DNA of 64,000 bases, taken from Euphorbia lathyris. Lineage: Eukaryota > Streptophyta > Magnoliopsida > Malpighiales > Euphorbiaceae. Below are positions 21,348-34,412 of this stretch, in pieces. The stretch covers positions 26,600,531-26,664,530 of the forward strand of contig NC_088910.1 of assembly GCF_963576675.1 (NCBI RefSeq), in the 5' to 3' direction. How positions within the stretch are numbered: position 1 is the first letter of the stretch; every line of letters starts with the position of its first letter. The position numbers and the translations under genes were made by a program. The notes beneath the pieces were generated by a model. The model did no database searches. It was not told the origin of the DNA and saw only the letters and a list, made by a program, of their open reading frames with translations.

Positions 21348-24300
21348 TAGGGGAGTTGTGGAGGATGTGTTAGTCAAAGTAGGGAAGTTTATACTACATG
21401 TTGATTTCATCATAATGGACATAGATGAGGATTCACATGTTCCTATTATCCTAGGTAACCATTCTTAGCAATGGGTAAAGCCTTGATTGATGTGGGAGAA
21501 GGACAATTATTTTTAAGAATTAATGGGGAGGAAATCATTTTCAAAATGAATGAAGCTATGAGACGAGCTAACACTAGTGATGACATATGCTATTTCTTAG
21601 ATGATTTCCAAAGTCCGTCTGATTTGCAGGAATATGGGACAGGACACATTGGAGGCACTCTTGGGAGAAGAGGTGAATCTCTGTGAGGGAACAAGCTGTT
21701 CTATCGAGACAGAAGCTTCAACGCTCCCTCCAGACCCCAATATTCCTACTCATCAAGAACCACCAGAAATGCCCACTATGCCTTTGTCTAAACCTGAATT
21801 GAAACCTCTGCCATCACACTTAGAATATGCATTCCTCGAACCACCAAGCGAAAACCCGGTGATTTTATCTTCCAAATTAACCCCTGATCAGAAAGCTCAA
21901 CTCATGGAGGTGTTAAGAAGAAACAAGGATGCACTTGCGTGGAAGATAGATGACATCAAGGGGATTAGTCCAGCGGTGTGTGTTCATCGGATCCTAATGG
22001 AAAAAGACCACAAGTCGTGTGTCCAGCCACAGCGCAGATTGAACCCACACATGAAGGAGGTCGTGAGGAAAGAAGTAATCAAGCTATTGGATGCATGGAT
22101 TATTTACCCTATTTCTGACAGCTTTTGGACGAGCCCTGTACATAAAGTTCCAAAGAAAGGAGGTACCACGGTTGTTCTAAATGAAAAAAATGAACTGGTT
22201 CCCATACGGACCATAACATGATGGCGAGTATGCGTGGACTACCGAAAGCTCAACAAGGAAACCAGGAAGGATCATTTTCCTTTGCCCTTCATTGATCAGA
22301 TGTTGGAACGATTGGCGGGATATGCATTTTACTGCTTCCTTGATGGGTACTCCGGGTATAATCAGATTGCCATCCATTGTGAAGATCAAGAGAAAACAAC
22401 CTTTACTTGCCCCAACGGGACTTATGCTTTCAGACGCATGCCTTTTGGGTTGTGTAATGCCCCTGCTACATTTCAGAGGTGAATGATGTCTATCTTTCAT
22501 GATATAGTGGAGCGAATAGTGGAAATCTTCATGGATGACTTCTCCGTTTATGGAAATTCATTTGAAAGTTGTCTCAACAACCTGGAGGCCATGTTGGTAC
22601 GATGTAGAGAAACAAACTTAGTCCTAAATTGGGAGAAGTGCCATTTCATGGTCACCGGAGGAATTGTGCTCGGACATCAGATCTCGAAACAGGGAATGGA
22701 GGTAGACAAAGCAAAGGTGGAGGTGATAGAGAAGCTGGATGTTCCTGCTAATGTGAAAGATGTTAGAAGTTTCCTTGGACACGCGGGTTTCTACCGAAGA
22801 TTCATAAAAGACTTCTCAAAGATAGCATTACCACTATCAGCTCTGTTACATAAAGATGCGGATTTCACTTTCGAAACAGACTGTATAAAGGCATTTGAGA
22901 TTCTGAAAGGCAAACTGATCAGTTCACCTATTCTAGCCGCACCAGATTGGGAATTGCCCTTTGAAATGATGTGTGATGCTAGCGACACATGCGTCAGAGA
23001 TGTTCTTGGGCAAAGAATTGAGAAGAAGTTTAGACCGATCTATTATGAAAGCAAAATGATGAACGAGGCTCAACAGAACTATACCACGACAGAGAAGGAG
23101 CTTCTTGCAGTGGTGTATGCTTTTGACAAATTCCGTCCATACTTGGTTTTGTAAAAAGTAGTTGTCTACACAGACCATGATGCCTTGCGCTACCTGTTTC
23201 AAAGAAAGATGCTAAGCCGAGGCTGATACGGTGGTTGCTCTTGCTCTAAGAATTTGACCTCGAGATCAAGGACAAGAAAGGAACAGAAAATGTAGCTGCT
23301 GATCATCTGTCCAGAATTCCTCACACCAATAGCCAGGAACAATCAGAAATCTTGGAGATTTTCCCAGATGAGCGTTTATATTCTCTACAAGTTACTCCAT
23401 GGTTTGCTGACATTGCCAATTACCTTGCTAGTTCAATTAAACCTCACAGTTTGTCCACCAACCAAAAGAAGAAGTTCTATGCTGAAATAAAATATTATTT
23501 TTGGGAAGAACCATTTCTTTTCAGGTTGTGCGCAGATCAAATCATACGAAGATGCATCACCCAAGAGGAAGGACAGGCTGTTCTGAGCCATTGTCACGAT
23601 CGAGAAGCTGGAGGACATCATAGTGCAAGCAGAACAGCCGCAAAGGTGCTCCAATCAGGTTTTTTCTGGCCAACAATCTTCAGGGATGCCAATATGATCG
23701 TAAGTACTTGTAATGAGTGCCAGAGAATAGGTAATATCTCGGCTCGGAATGTCATGCCCCTCAATAACATTGTTGTATATGAAATATTTGATATATGGAG
23801 CATAAACTTCATGGGACCATTCCCTACGTCTTTTGGGCATAAATATATATTGGTTGCAGTAGACTATGTAAGCAAGTGGGTAGAAGCAATAGCTAGTCCC
23901 ACTAATGATGCCCGTGTGGTTGTAAAATTCCTGAAAAGGCTGTTTGCCCAATTTGGTGTCCCACATAGAATTGCCACACATTATCACCCACAAAAAGTGG
24001 GCAGGTAGATTTCTCCAATAGAGAGATCAAAAGAATCTTGGAGAAACGATGGGCAATTCTAGGAAGGACTAGGCAAATAAGCTTGATGATGATTTGTGGG
24101 CATATAGAACTGCATACAAGACACCCATTGGAATGTCCCCATTTAGACTATTCTATGGTAAATCTTGTCATCTTCCAGTAGAGATGGAGCATAGAGCCTT
24201 CTGGGCCTTAACTTTCCTGAATTTTGAGAAACAGGCTGTGGGTGAACAGAGACGGTTGCAACTATGTGATATGGAGGAATTCAGGCTGTTTTCATACGAA

Positions 24301-24588
24301 AATGCGGTAAATTATAAGGAAAAGACCAAGAAATGGCACGACAGGAAAATACAGGCGAAAGTCTTTCGAGAAGGATAGAGGGTCCTCTTGTACAATTCGA
24401 GACTCAGACTATTCCCTGGGAAGCTGAAATCCAGATGGTCGGGACCTTACACCATAAACAAAGTGTTTTACCACGGAGCAATAGAAATTTTCAAAGATGG
24501 TCATGAACCTTTCAAGGTCAACGGACAGCGGTTAAAACCATATCTCGAAAATGACAACCAGGGAGAAATTGACACTGTCCACTTCTAG
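21348..24588 (+). pseudogene. pol: Athila pol: protease end, reverse transcriptase, RNase H, integrase; broken
   Basis: Protease ends PRGVVEDVLVKVGKF...VPIILG. Reverse transcriptase starts near 21890, with DYRKLNKETRKDHFPLPFID, MPFGLCNAPATFQR and the catalytic FMDDFSVYG near 22530. RNase H has DASD near 22977. Integrase has an H-H-C-C finger (GGHHS, CNECQR) near 23590-23730. Damage includes a stop or frameshift near 21466, TGA at 22219 and 22480, a stop near 23152, frame changes in RNase H, and stops near 24006 and 24376. The first integrase catalytic Asp is Asn (SINFMGPF), and the stretch with the second Asp appears deleted between FGVP and the following HRIAT. It cannot act on its own. Confidence 0.9.
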
Positions 24589-24595
24589 GACTCCC

Positions 24596-25258
24596 CTAGC
24601 CAGTAGAATCAGGAACAAGGTGTTCGCTGCAAACACCAATTGCAGCAGGGGAGTAATCTCCAACTTTTAATTTTGTAAATTTTTTTATGTATGATTGCAT
24701 TGTTCAGTTAAATTAACCATGTGTTGTCTTGAGGGTCCGTAAGCTAACCACTTGATTTACACCACTTAAATTGCGAGCAAAAATATAAACTTTTACCCTT
24801 CAACTAGGGTGAAGTTTTAATTTTTACTTGTGAGAAAAAGGGGACAGAAAAGCTTTTGGGGGGGAAATCAATTGGTCAAAAATTTAAATTGAATATTTTG
24901 AGATAAAGGGGACGTCAAATCAAACTATTTGTGGGCTGCCTATTGTACTTTGCATGTGCATCTCTCTCGGTAAAATCAAAGTAGGTGGAGTATAATAATT
25001 TCAAAAAGTAACTGTTCGCCCCCCTAAGCGTCTTTTCGTCTGTCCGCGGCTGTTGCCACAACCACTCCTACAGGTGGCGTTAAGAGAAACGTCGTCATAA
25101 TGGCGGTTCTAGCAATAGTCCGTTTCAAACCTTTTCTACTTAAAGGACAAAGGGTGTGTTGCAGACCCTAGTAAACATTTCTTATCTCTCTTCCACACCG
25201 TTCCCCATATTTCTTTTGATAACCATTGTGAGTGCACCTATTTAGTCTCTGTCTCAGG
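24596..25258 (+). other. Athila spacer between pol and the third ORF
   Basis: No gene is supported. It ends in a pyrimidine-rich TTTAGTCTCTGTCTCAG, which looks like a splice acceptor just before the third ORF opens. Confidence 0.5.
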
Positions 25259-26628
25259 ATGGGACTCGAGGCTCTGGAAAGCAAGTGAAAATAGAAGGCG
25301 CAAAGAAAGACAAAGCGAAAGGCAAAATGGTTGGCACAAGCACAGTTTCTTTTGTGCCCGATGAAAAACTGGTAAAGAAATTATCCCTGTTCAATGACGC
25401 CGCTGTGCAGCAGTATTATGATGATTTGGCTCAACTGGAGTTCGGGCCGATAAGAACAATCTGCTGGGAAACTCTGAAAAAGCTTAAACTTGCAGAGCAT
25501 GTTAAGAAGCCCATGGAAGCAGGCCACTTTGGCTGTTTCTTTGAGATGAAGGAGCTCGCTTACAGGGAACTTACGCTGGAGTTTCTTGCTACTTTTAAAC
25601 ATAACCCAGAGATCACTGACCCTGAAGAAGAGGGGAAATTCAATTTCCAGCTTATGACCTATACCCAGCGGCCATCTTTGAACACATTTAACAACCTGCT
25701 CGGTGTCACTGATGATGATCACTTGGAATCGGATGGCTACAAGGGGGCTTTCATCGAAACCCCGGATGAGTTCGACCCGACGGTTTTCTGGCACCTAATC
25801 TCTAGCCAGCCAAGTTATGATGGTAGTGCTTCAAAAGCATCTAAGATCGAGGACTACGCCCTCCGTTATCTGCATAAACTGGTTTTCGGCACCATCTTCG
25901 CGAGAGAAAACCAGGCCACTATCCCCCACACGGACCTTACGGCTCTATGGAGTATGATGCATGGGCACAGGATGAACTTAGGGTTTTGGTTTGGGGAATA
26001 CATTAGTGCTTTTGGGTGGAAAAACTCTTCCGTCATATGTTGTGGCAGCATTATGACAAGAATATCTGAGGCAATAGGGGTCTTCAAGCCTGAAGACCGA
26101 AACAGGCTGACGGTGGTGAACCACCCGGACCAAATCGATTTGAGAAGCCTACAAAGCATGCTGTTTGGGAAGATGGTGAATGGCAAGTGGGTATGGATGC
26201 TTGATTTCGTTGAGGCAAAGAGGGTTGAGAGTCGGAAGCGGAAGAATGATCCTGCAGTATCAGTGTCGTCAGAGTCTGAGCAAATTGAACAAGCCAAGGA
26301 TCTTGGCTTTTACCAGAAATGCGCAAAGCTCTCCAATGAAGATATACTCTCCAAGTTCAACACCCTGTTTGCACAGACCAAAACCTGCTGAGACCAGATC
26401 CATGCTCTGGAATATAAAAATGCTAATCTACAGGGCGAGGTAGATATGCTGAAGCAACTTTGTGTGGAAGAATATCAAGGGCGGGAGAGTCCCTCTGGTG
26501 CCTCAATAAAAAGTCCGGTAAGAGCAAAACCTGCTACAGAAACCAATGTCGCTGCCACCTCGAAAGGGGATGGCACTGCTCCTACTAAGGATAGAGAGGT
26601 TGATTCCTCTCTTTCCCCGCTTGTCTGA
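25259..26628 (+). pseudogene. Athila third ORF (ATHILA ORF-1-like, sometimes called env-like)
   Basis: The frame is open from 25246 to 26388 without an ATG near its start, then a TGA at 26389-26391, and it continues in the same frame to 26628 with a coiled-coil-like stretch (LEYKNANLQGEVDMLKQL). The core (EFLATFKH, FNNLLGV, EDYALRYLHKLVFGTIFARE, LTALWSMMHG) resembles the ATHILA ORF-1 domain. I see no signal peptide or clear membrane segment, so an envelope role is not supported here. Function of the family is not established to my knowledge. Confidence 0.75.
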
Positions 26629-28277
26629 ACATTCCAATTGTCGTTATCCAAGCATCTGGTAACACTTATACACCTTCTTTGCATTTGTTTAAACTCCTCT
26701 GATATCATGTTATGTTGTTTTCATATGTTTTTTAGTATTAACATTGGGGATAATGTTCGATTCTAATTTGAGGGTGGGGAAATTGCAATATCTGTGTGCA
26801 TAACATGATAAAAGATTGAACAAGTTGTTATTGTAGTATGTTCTGAATAAAAAATTATCCCCCTGTGACTCTTGGCATGTACAAATGGAAATCTTTGTCC
26901 GTCTTCAGTAAATAATTCTTGTTTGTTTTTATTTTATCTAGTGAACAACTCGTGCTTCGATTGTTTAGACTCTTCAGTAATTCCTAAACAGTTTGCGTTT
27001 GTTATGATTGAAATGTGTGGTGAAAGCCTTGTGATAATTTTAAATTCCCGAGTCTTGAAGTTCCAAAAATTTTTAAGTTTTAAATGAACATTCACTTGAG
27101 GGACCTTTTGCCTTGATGCATGAAACCCTCAAAATAGTGAGAACTTGAGCCTACAATTGCATGTAAAATGCATTGATTCATTGAAGAGTGGGCTAGTACT
27201 TACTATCTTTAGGGAGAATTTGCTTTGGTAAGCCCTATAGAAATGGAAAATTTTTGGATAAGCTTAGAATGATAAAGGCACTTAGGCACCCAACTCAACC
27301 AGTAAAAGACATAACCCGTGCATTGCACTCACATAGTAGGATGAACCATTTGAGCTTTACCCTTTTCTTTCGTTAACTTAGCCTTTAATAATAACCACAG
27401 TCCCATCACTTTGATCCTAAAGAACCGAGAATTTTGCCTCATGCAAGCTGTGTTGATTGAAAATATAATTGGCTGAGGAAACTCGCGCACACATTGAGAT
27501 AAAATATTTAATAGGGGACAATGATTGGGAGGAAAAACAATATGATGAATCAATAAAAGCACCTCCTAATTCATGGCACACAGTCACAGTGTGTGCCCAT
27601 AATCATTGAGATTGGTTGTTTAGTGGTAGGCGTTAATGGGAAGATTGGGTAAGTCATCTGTTAAATAAACAGTGCAGAGTTATACGTTAAAACCCATGGT
27701 ATTTGTGTAACGTCCATGAGGACAGAATTCTTACACACAAAAAGCCATTCACGTCCACACCTGTACCTTAACCATACATTACAACCATTAAAGACCTTTG
27801 GACTTTGTTTGAAAATTTTTGATCCATAGAAATAGGACCGACAAACAAATTCACACCCTACAGGTGTATTTACTGAGCTGAGGAGAGAAGTTGCATTCCC
27901 TTCCTTATGGCTGAAAAGGGCCATTCGAGAGTGAGTGAAACATCCCTTCCTTAACGAGGAATTTCGGGTAAACAGGTTGTTCAATTGAAAGTTGAGGTTT
28001 AACGTGAAGCTTTGAGGAATTTCTTGAGTAAGGATACATGATTTAACACTGGCATAACTTCATTTATGATCGTGACTTGCGCATCTCTGTTTATATTTTT
28101 CCGAGCATCATTTTCTGATCAATCTAAATAATCTGTTGTAATCCCTCTTCCTGTTCCTTCTGTAATCTCATCAAATTTGTCTTCCATATTCTTTCATACC
28201 TAAATTCTTCCAGTCAGTTGTTTTGTTTTCTATTTTTGTTTACTTGAGGACAAGCAAAGATTTAATTTGGGGGTATT
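26629..28277 (+). other. Non-coding 3' region of the Athila element with polypurine tract
   Basis: No gene is supported in these 1.6 kb. Near the end are TTTACTTGAGGACAAGCAAA (about 28238-28257) and the PPT TTTGGGGGTATT up to 28277. Confidence 0.75.
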
Positions 28278-29524
28278 TGTTAGGCATGAATATGACTACA
28301 ATTAAACATACTATTTGAGATAAATTAGGGGTGTTTTAGGCGTAATATTACTTAAATGAAGGACTTATAAGTGTTTTATGCAGATTTGAAAAGATTAAGT
28401 CAAAAAGGCTGTTATGCATCCTGTTTTGCAACAATCGAGAGGAGACGTGCACCCTTTGATCCAGCGGTTAAACGATGCGTACCTGATGACGGATAACGAC
28501 TTGACAGGCAGGCAGGAGCGGGCAGGAATGAGCGGCTAAAGCAACATGATGACAAGAGTGATCGACCCTTGAGTGTTCAAGGGTCAACATATTTTAACCA
28601 CTTCTAGATATATCAGATACTTTGAACAATCTTTCCTTTTTGTAATATTTTGTTGATATTTTGTGTACGAGTTTCATTTTCCTTCTATTTATAGAAGTAG
28701 TGGAAGGAAAGGAAGGATAATCTTTTGGGGGAGCAGAAGATAGATTAGTTTTGAACAAGTTTTAGAGAGAGAAGCTCTCGAAGATCTTTCAAGCTCCTTT
28801 CATGGAGTTCTGTTTATTTGACTTAGGCTGTTCACTCTTTAGCATGAGTGAGTAGTCGTTTTGAACGGGTCTGGCCAGTTAGGGCCTGTTATGTAAGTCT
28901 TCTATTTTCTTATTTATGAATGAATGGTGATATATTATGTTGTGTTTGAGAAAGTTATCATTCAATTGATGTATGCATGTATGTTAGTGTTAGATGAATG
29001 ATAGAGAACTGCTTTCATCTTCATGGAACTATTTCTCAAACGTCCAAACCCCGAATCAGGAATGCTAGGGGGTTGTATCAAGGGTTTTCTTAATAGAAAT
29101 GTTGTTTCGATCGTAATGCAAGAAAGAACCAAATTTAGGGACGCTTAAGGTTATAGTAAATCTTAGAATCTTAAGAACACACGAGAGTTGACTTAAGTGA
29201 GCATTAAAGCAGGGACCTTGACTTCACTTTACGTCATTCATGAATAAATAGGATGTTTAGAGACTGAAAGTAACATGTTCTGCTGTGACCTAGCCTACTC
29301 TACCTTTTATCTTTATCAAATACTAATTTTTACAAGTTGAATCATTTACTTGGTTACCCATTCACAATATCTCTCAATATAAAGAATTCACTCACCACGA
29401 ACACCCTGTTCTGCTAGGGTTTTCTAGTAAAATTTGGTCATCAATCCCTGTGGAGACGATACTCTATTTATCACTTTATTACTTGTATCTAGTGCACTTA
29501 CTAGAGTCTATTCAAAGGACAACA
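28278..29524 (+). repeat. 3' LTR of the Athila element
   Basis: 1247 bp, matching 6859-8105 with few substitutions. It is followed by CATAC, then CATG, then the next element. Confidence 0.92.
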
Positions 29525-29533
29525 CATACCATG

Positions 29534-30862
29534 TGTTGGTCCCTTATAACGTGACAAGTTAGTTCCAAGGGGGGGGGGGGGATAGGAACTATTTAAAATT
29601 TTGTCCGTTAAGGCTGACTTCTTTTCTTATGAAAAAGTTTACACAGTGTCACTAAGTAGATTCAGGACACAAGCTTAGTCAACTTGTGACTAAGTCTGCT
29701 TCTTTACTTGAGTCAGGAAATAACACTTAGAGTCTAGTCCTGAACTCAGCTTCTTAGTAGACTTGACTCAGCGTGAGTTCTTTACTTAGTCAGTTTTATA
29801 GCAAGCAATATATATTAAAGGAGTTTAAGGGTTAGAAAGATATTACTCAGCAGACTTATCCTGGTTCGGCCTCTCCGCCTACGTCCAGTCCCCGGAACTC
29901 GTTCCAAGCTTTTTGAATTCTCTACTGAGCTCTTTAAAGGTAGAGCACGAAACCTTTTACAGATAGAAGCTGAGTATAACAAGAGTACCTTCCTCTATAC
30001 CTCTACTCACTCCTATATCTACCGTTGAGTACTATAACCAAGTACTCAGCCTCTCCTTTCTATTCTTCTAGAAATGATAAAGTGTTTGCCCTAAACAACA
30101 ATTGCTAAGACACTTTAGATGATTGAAAATCACTCTAGACTTTTACACAATAATATGGAAATTGGTGTAAGGTATTTGCTTTGCTTTTCTCACAGAAACT
30201 TCAAGTATGAATTTGGTCAGCGTTTCGACTAATTGAAGATCTGCATCGATTGAAGCAAATGGATGGCCTTTATATAATGACACTTGAGGCACCTGGTCAT
30301 TTCGAATTTCGAAATAACCGTTGGAGGGAAACGACTTCCTGTCGTTATCACTCTGGGCGTGCTCAGCGTCGTTGGCCAATAGGATTAACGCATCTTCTGT
30401 CCTCGTCAGTCTTCGGCAGAATGTTTCGACATTTAAGGAAAAGTCCATGAGACAGCTTCATGCGCCTTCTGAACTTTTCCCAAAGTAGAAATACTTTGTC
30501 TAGAAGTTGAACATTGTCTTTCGTTGTCCAGACTGCATTGTCGTCCAACTCAGCAGCTTCCACTTGAAGCTTTTGCTTCGAAGGCTTCTCGATCCTTCTT
30601 TTTCTAAGTCGTCATTTTGCTTGATACTGCTTCGTTTTGAACTCTTGGGCCGAATGGTCTTGATGTGTTGACTTGGGCTTGACTTCCACTTTAAAGGCCT
30701 TTGGGCTTTTTAATCTTAATGTCTTGTAGACAATTAAGCTCAACATTGAACAAACACATTAGTGTAATAAATCAAAGCATTTAAATTTAATGTGTTAGAA
30801 TATTTTTATCATTACTTAAATAATTTTGTCAAATCAAAATCATGTGGAAAGGTGTTTCAACA
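29534..30862 (-). repeat. 3' LTR of the minus-strand Sirevirus
   Basis: 1329 bp. Over the first 450 bp or so I count about eight substitutions against 56657-57981, plus a longer G run near 29569-29581. A TTTCGAAATTCGAAA palindrome (minus sense) lies within 30295-30319, followed in the element's sense by TATATAAA near 30269-30276. Confidence 0.9.
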
Positions 30863-30980
30863 AACTCCCCCATTTTGATGTTGGCAAAAATATTCAGTTG
30901 AAGAACTCAGTGTTGAGCTCCCCCATGATAGTTGACCTAATTTTATCAAATGACTCCCCCGTAAGGGTTGAGCGGCTGAC
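30863..30980 (-). other. Multiple polypurine tracts of the minus-strand Sirevirus
   Basis: On the minus strand three GGGGGAG-type tracts occur: ATGGGGGAGTT next to the LTR, CATGGGGGAGCTC near 30920-30930, and ACGGGGGAGTC near 30953-30963. Multiple PPTs near the 3' LTR are a known Sirevirus trait. Confidence 0.75.
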
Positions 30981-31382
30981 TTAGTTTTACTCTAAACATT
31001 TTAAGGTTTAATCGAGTAAGTCTAAGGTCAGTTTTCAGAAATAGGTCAGCTCATGGAACATATTCCATTTAACTCAGTTTTACGCGGAAGGTTTACATAT
31101 CAGAGAGCGCTGAGTAAGCTTTGTTCAATGAGTTTTTCTTAAGTGGACATATAAGAAGTGGTCAACATAGCATGCAGTCATAAAGCAATGTAGACAAGTA
31201 GCACCGTTGATTTAGTGAAGATGCGATTTACTATTCGATACAAAACATAAGTAATCATCACATAAGATTGGTTAATTTTAAAAAGATAGATGCATCAAGG
31301 TTTTGTATTCAGGTCAGCACACAAAAAAGTACACAAGGAAAGGACTACAAGTTCTAGTCAGCCCTAGTAAGTAAAGCTAAAG

Positions 31383-34300
31383 CTATTTATTCTTGTAGTT
31401 GAGTTGTGCTTCATGCTCTTTTAGCTTACCATTTCCCTTGTGTCTTTGCTGACTTCCTGAAGCTTCTTCAGATTGCTGAGTTCTTGGGGCTTGTTCTTTC
31501 TCCCCCGTTTTGCCAGCATCGGTTTTGGCAATGAAGGTTTCTTCAATGGCAGCTTGAGTTAGGCGTTTAGAAAATGCCTTTAGCCTTCTTGTGCTTTCAT
31601 TCATTCCGTCAAAGATTGGGACACCGTCATCCACAATAGCTCGAGGAATACCGATAAATGCATCACTCAGCATACTCAAAACAGTGGCTTGAGACTTGCC
31701 AACCCAGTGTATGGTTTCGGTGAGCATTGCAAAAGCTTAATGAAACATTTTTAGCAAAGATGAATCAAAATGCTCACGCTGACTGTTGATTTGGCGCACA
31801 TGGTTGAAAGTCACTCGAGAATACTTCAGAATCTCGTTGGTTTTAAGCTCGTCAGTTGCCATCTCTTGCCTGTTTAAGTTCAGCAGACGCACAGCCTCGC
31901 TAATTTGCTCAATGGAGCATTGGGAGGAGGTGGAAAGCTGGTGATTTATTTTCTCTTGCTCAGTATGAAGCTAGCTGAAGAGATGATGGCCTTCGGCAGA
32001 AGTGGCATATGCTGAGTTCGCAGCTGACAATTGATGAATCTGCCCTTGTAGTGAGTTCATGTGGTTTACCATGGTCAGCTGGAGTTCGACCAGCTTTGTT
32101 ATAGAGTCCTGCCTGGGCTGTTGAGATTGCAATGAAGTCATAACACTCAGAAGATCCTTCAAACCTTTGATCTCAGTTAGAAGCTGAGTGACAGACGAAA
32201 GTGGAGTTGTCTCAACAGTAGTAAAGTCAGCGGCATTGGTACTGGTTTGATGGAGGTCCTAGATAAGAGCTTGAGCTGAGTCAGCGATTCTTCGACCAGA
32301 CTCAGAGGCATTCAAATAGCTTAAGGACCCATCATTTGTTGACCCAGATTCCGGAGGAGGAGTAGAGCCGAATGAAGGCTGTGTTTGGTTCTGCTCATCA
32401 TTAGAAGGCCCAGCATTGTCAACGGCTGGCCTTGAATTTGGATTGTCAGTAGAAACTGACTGGATTTGATTCTGCACATTGAGTTGTGGAAGTGGAGGAT
32501 CGGCAGAAAGTGTTACTTGCTCAGGGTCAGGCTGGAGCTGACTGGATTGGGGAAGCTGAGGAAGTTCAGTCTGCACCTGAGCAGGCAATTCCTTGGCTTG
32601 CTCAACGTGTTGAGGAGCGGAATCTTCGAGCACTTGTTCGGCATTACTTTGGTTGGCGGAAGCATTTAAGTCGGCATGTTCCTTCGGCTCAGAAACAGAG
32701 GCTTGATTTTCTTGTTGCTCTGGTTGAGACTCAGGAGGGATTGTGAAGTACCGAAGATGTACATCTATAAGGTCAGAGATCTCATCCCTTAGCGGTGAGT
32801 CACCCATGAGGTCAATGACGGGTGCTCGAAAAGCCTTCTTCTTCCTCAGTCTCTTTAGCTTTGGAGGAGTAGGGTCACAAGGAATGGACTCAATGGAGTC
32901 ACTAGGTGAAGCTTCCCTTTGAACAGCGGGAGCATTTGCTGTGTGCTCAGTTTCTTCTTCGTCAACCAACTCAGTGTTGATTGGTTCAAGGTGCTCATCA
33001 TCAGCTGTTTCTTCAGTGTCATCCTGACCACTTTCTTCTTCTTCAGACTCATCATCCAGTTCTTCTTCCTCAAACTGTTCCTCCAATTCTTCCTCGACAA
33101 ACTGACCACCCAGTTGGTCTTGTTCTTCCTGATCATCTATCTATTGCTCAGCGTCAACGTCTTGACTTTGTACATAGTGTGAGTTAGGAGGAACGGCGAC
33201 ATCAGTTGGTAGTGCATCGATAGGTCTTAACTCAAAATTGAGCTGCTTCTTCCTCTTCCTCTTCCTTAATGGTTGGTCATCAACCTCTCTTTCTTCTGTC
33301 TCAGGCTCAGCTTGCCTAGGTCTTTTCTCAGCTGACCTAGATCCACCCTGTCCTTGTTGAATCTGAGGCTTAGTTCCTATTCATACAAATTTAAGCTTCT
33401 TTGGGGCAGAATCAGCAGCTTTAGAGGTAGTCTGGACAGCCTTCCTCTTTCTTTGAGTTCTTCCCTTTCGAGTCACCGCCCCCTCAGCGTTCTAGACAGC
33501 TTCCCCTTTAGCTTTCTTCGGCACGATAGGTTGACCATATGCCAAACCGAATAGGGCACCAGCTGTAATCTCGGTTCCCCGAGTGCTGATTTCCGCAACC
33601 ATGTCCACATTGTGATCTTTGAGGATTCGGGTGATAAAAGAGCCTAACCTAAGGGTTCCTGTACTTCATAGAAACCCACCGATTATGAATACGGGCATGT
33701 TTATCGGTGTGTAGGTCAGCATGTGCCATATAAAACACTGCTCAAAATTGGTTGCTGAGTTTGTGCAGTTGATTTTAGGGAAAAGGAAATTGGTCAGTAT
33801 GTAATGGGCCATCGTTTGATGCTGACCCATGGAGGTACTCGAGATTTCACCTACATGACCCTCAGGTTTACAGAAGGTCTGAACGTAGTTGGTTTTCTCA
33901 TGGTCACCAGATTTACGAAGTATAGCTCCTTCGTTTTTCAGCTTGAACAATGAGGCAAGATATGCAGGGTTGATGAAGATGTTCTTTCCTCGAACATGAG
34001 AAGCTAGGTAGTTCTGGTCATCATCGGCGATCTTTAGGTTGGCGTAGAAATCTCTTACCAGCTCAGGGTAAGTAGCATCACGAACTGAGAACAGCTCGGT
34101 CCAACCATTATTCTTGATCCACTCACAAAAGGGTTGCTCGGCTTCCACGAATCCCTTTGAAAACCATCGCGAGTAATCAATCTTACACCCCTTCACACTC
34201 TCGAAAACCTGAGAGTAGGTGCATTCCACTACTTTCTTGCCCTTGTCCTTTGGCTGTTGTTTTCCCTTCGAAGAGGTGGCTTGGACAGCTTGAGCTTTCT

Positions 34301-34412
34301 TGCTCGGTGTTGTGACCTTAGCGTGGTCATGCTGGGTAGGAGATTTGGGGTTTGCATCGGAGCGGTTGTTGGGTAAACCGGCACCGGAGATATTTAGAGA
34401 ACCGTTCGTCAT
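31383..34412 (-). pseudogene. Sirevirus env-like ORF, broken
   Basis: The frame starts at ATG 34412 (MTNGSLNISGAG) and stays in one phase to 31383 with several stop codons, including one just before 33666. The N-terminal 250 residues match the putative plant transposon protein domain (YPELVRDFYANLKI, VRGKNIFINPAYLASLFKL, CFIWHMLTYTPINMPVFIIG). Then come Lys-rich, strongly acidic (near 33000-33086) and Gln/Pro-rich regions and a coiled-coil-like C terminus (DAGKTGEKEQ). No signal peptide or membrane segment is obvious. Its plus-strand relative is at 43841-46627. Confidence 0.8.

Larger units (their letters stand above)
6859..29524 (+). mobile_element. Athila-type Ty3/Gypsy retrotransposon with three insertions in its protease region
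   Basis: The two 1247-bp LTRs (6859-8105, 28278-29524) begin TGTTAGGCATG and end GGACAACA. A tRNA-Asp PBS follows the first and a PPT (TTTGGGGGTATT) precedes the second. The flanks CAGAC and CATAC form a duplication with one mismatch. Order is gag, protease, reverse transcriptase, RNase H, integrase, then a third ORF, as in Athila. Without nested insertions it is about 11.6 kb. All coding parts carry stops, frameshifts or deletions. Confidence 0.92.

Noticed and set aside
29568..29582. Poly-G run as a functional G-quadruplex
   Set aside because: The partner LTR has a short, interrupted run here, so slippage or sequencing error is likelier.
32259..33182. Plus-strand ORFs opposite the env-like ORF
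   Set aside because: They are shadows of the acidic, GAA/GAG-rich minus-strand frame.
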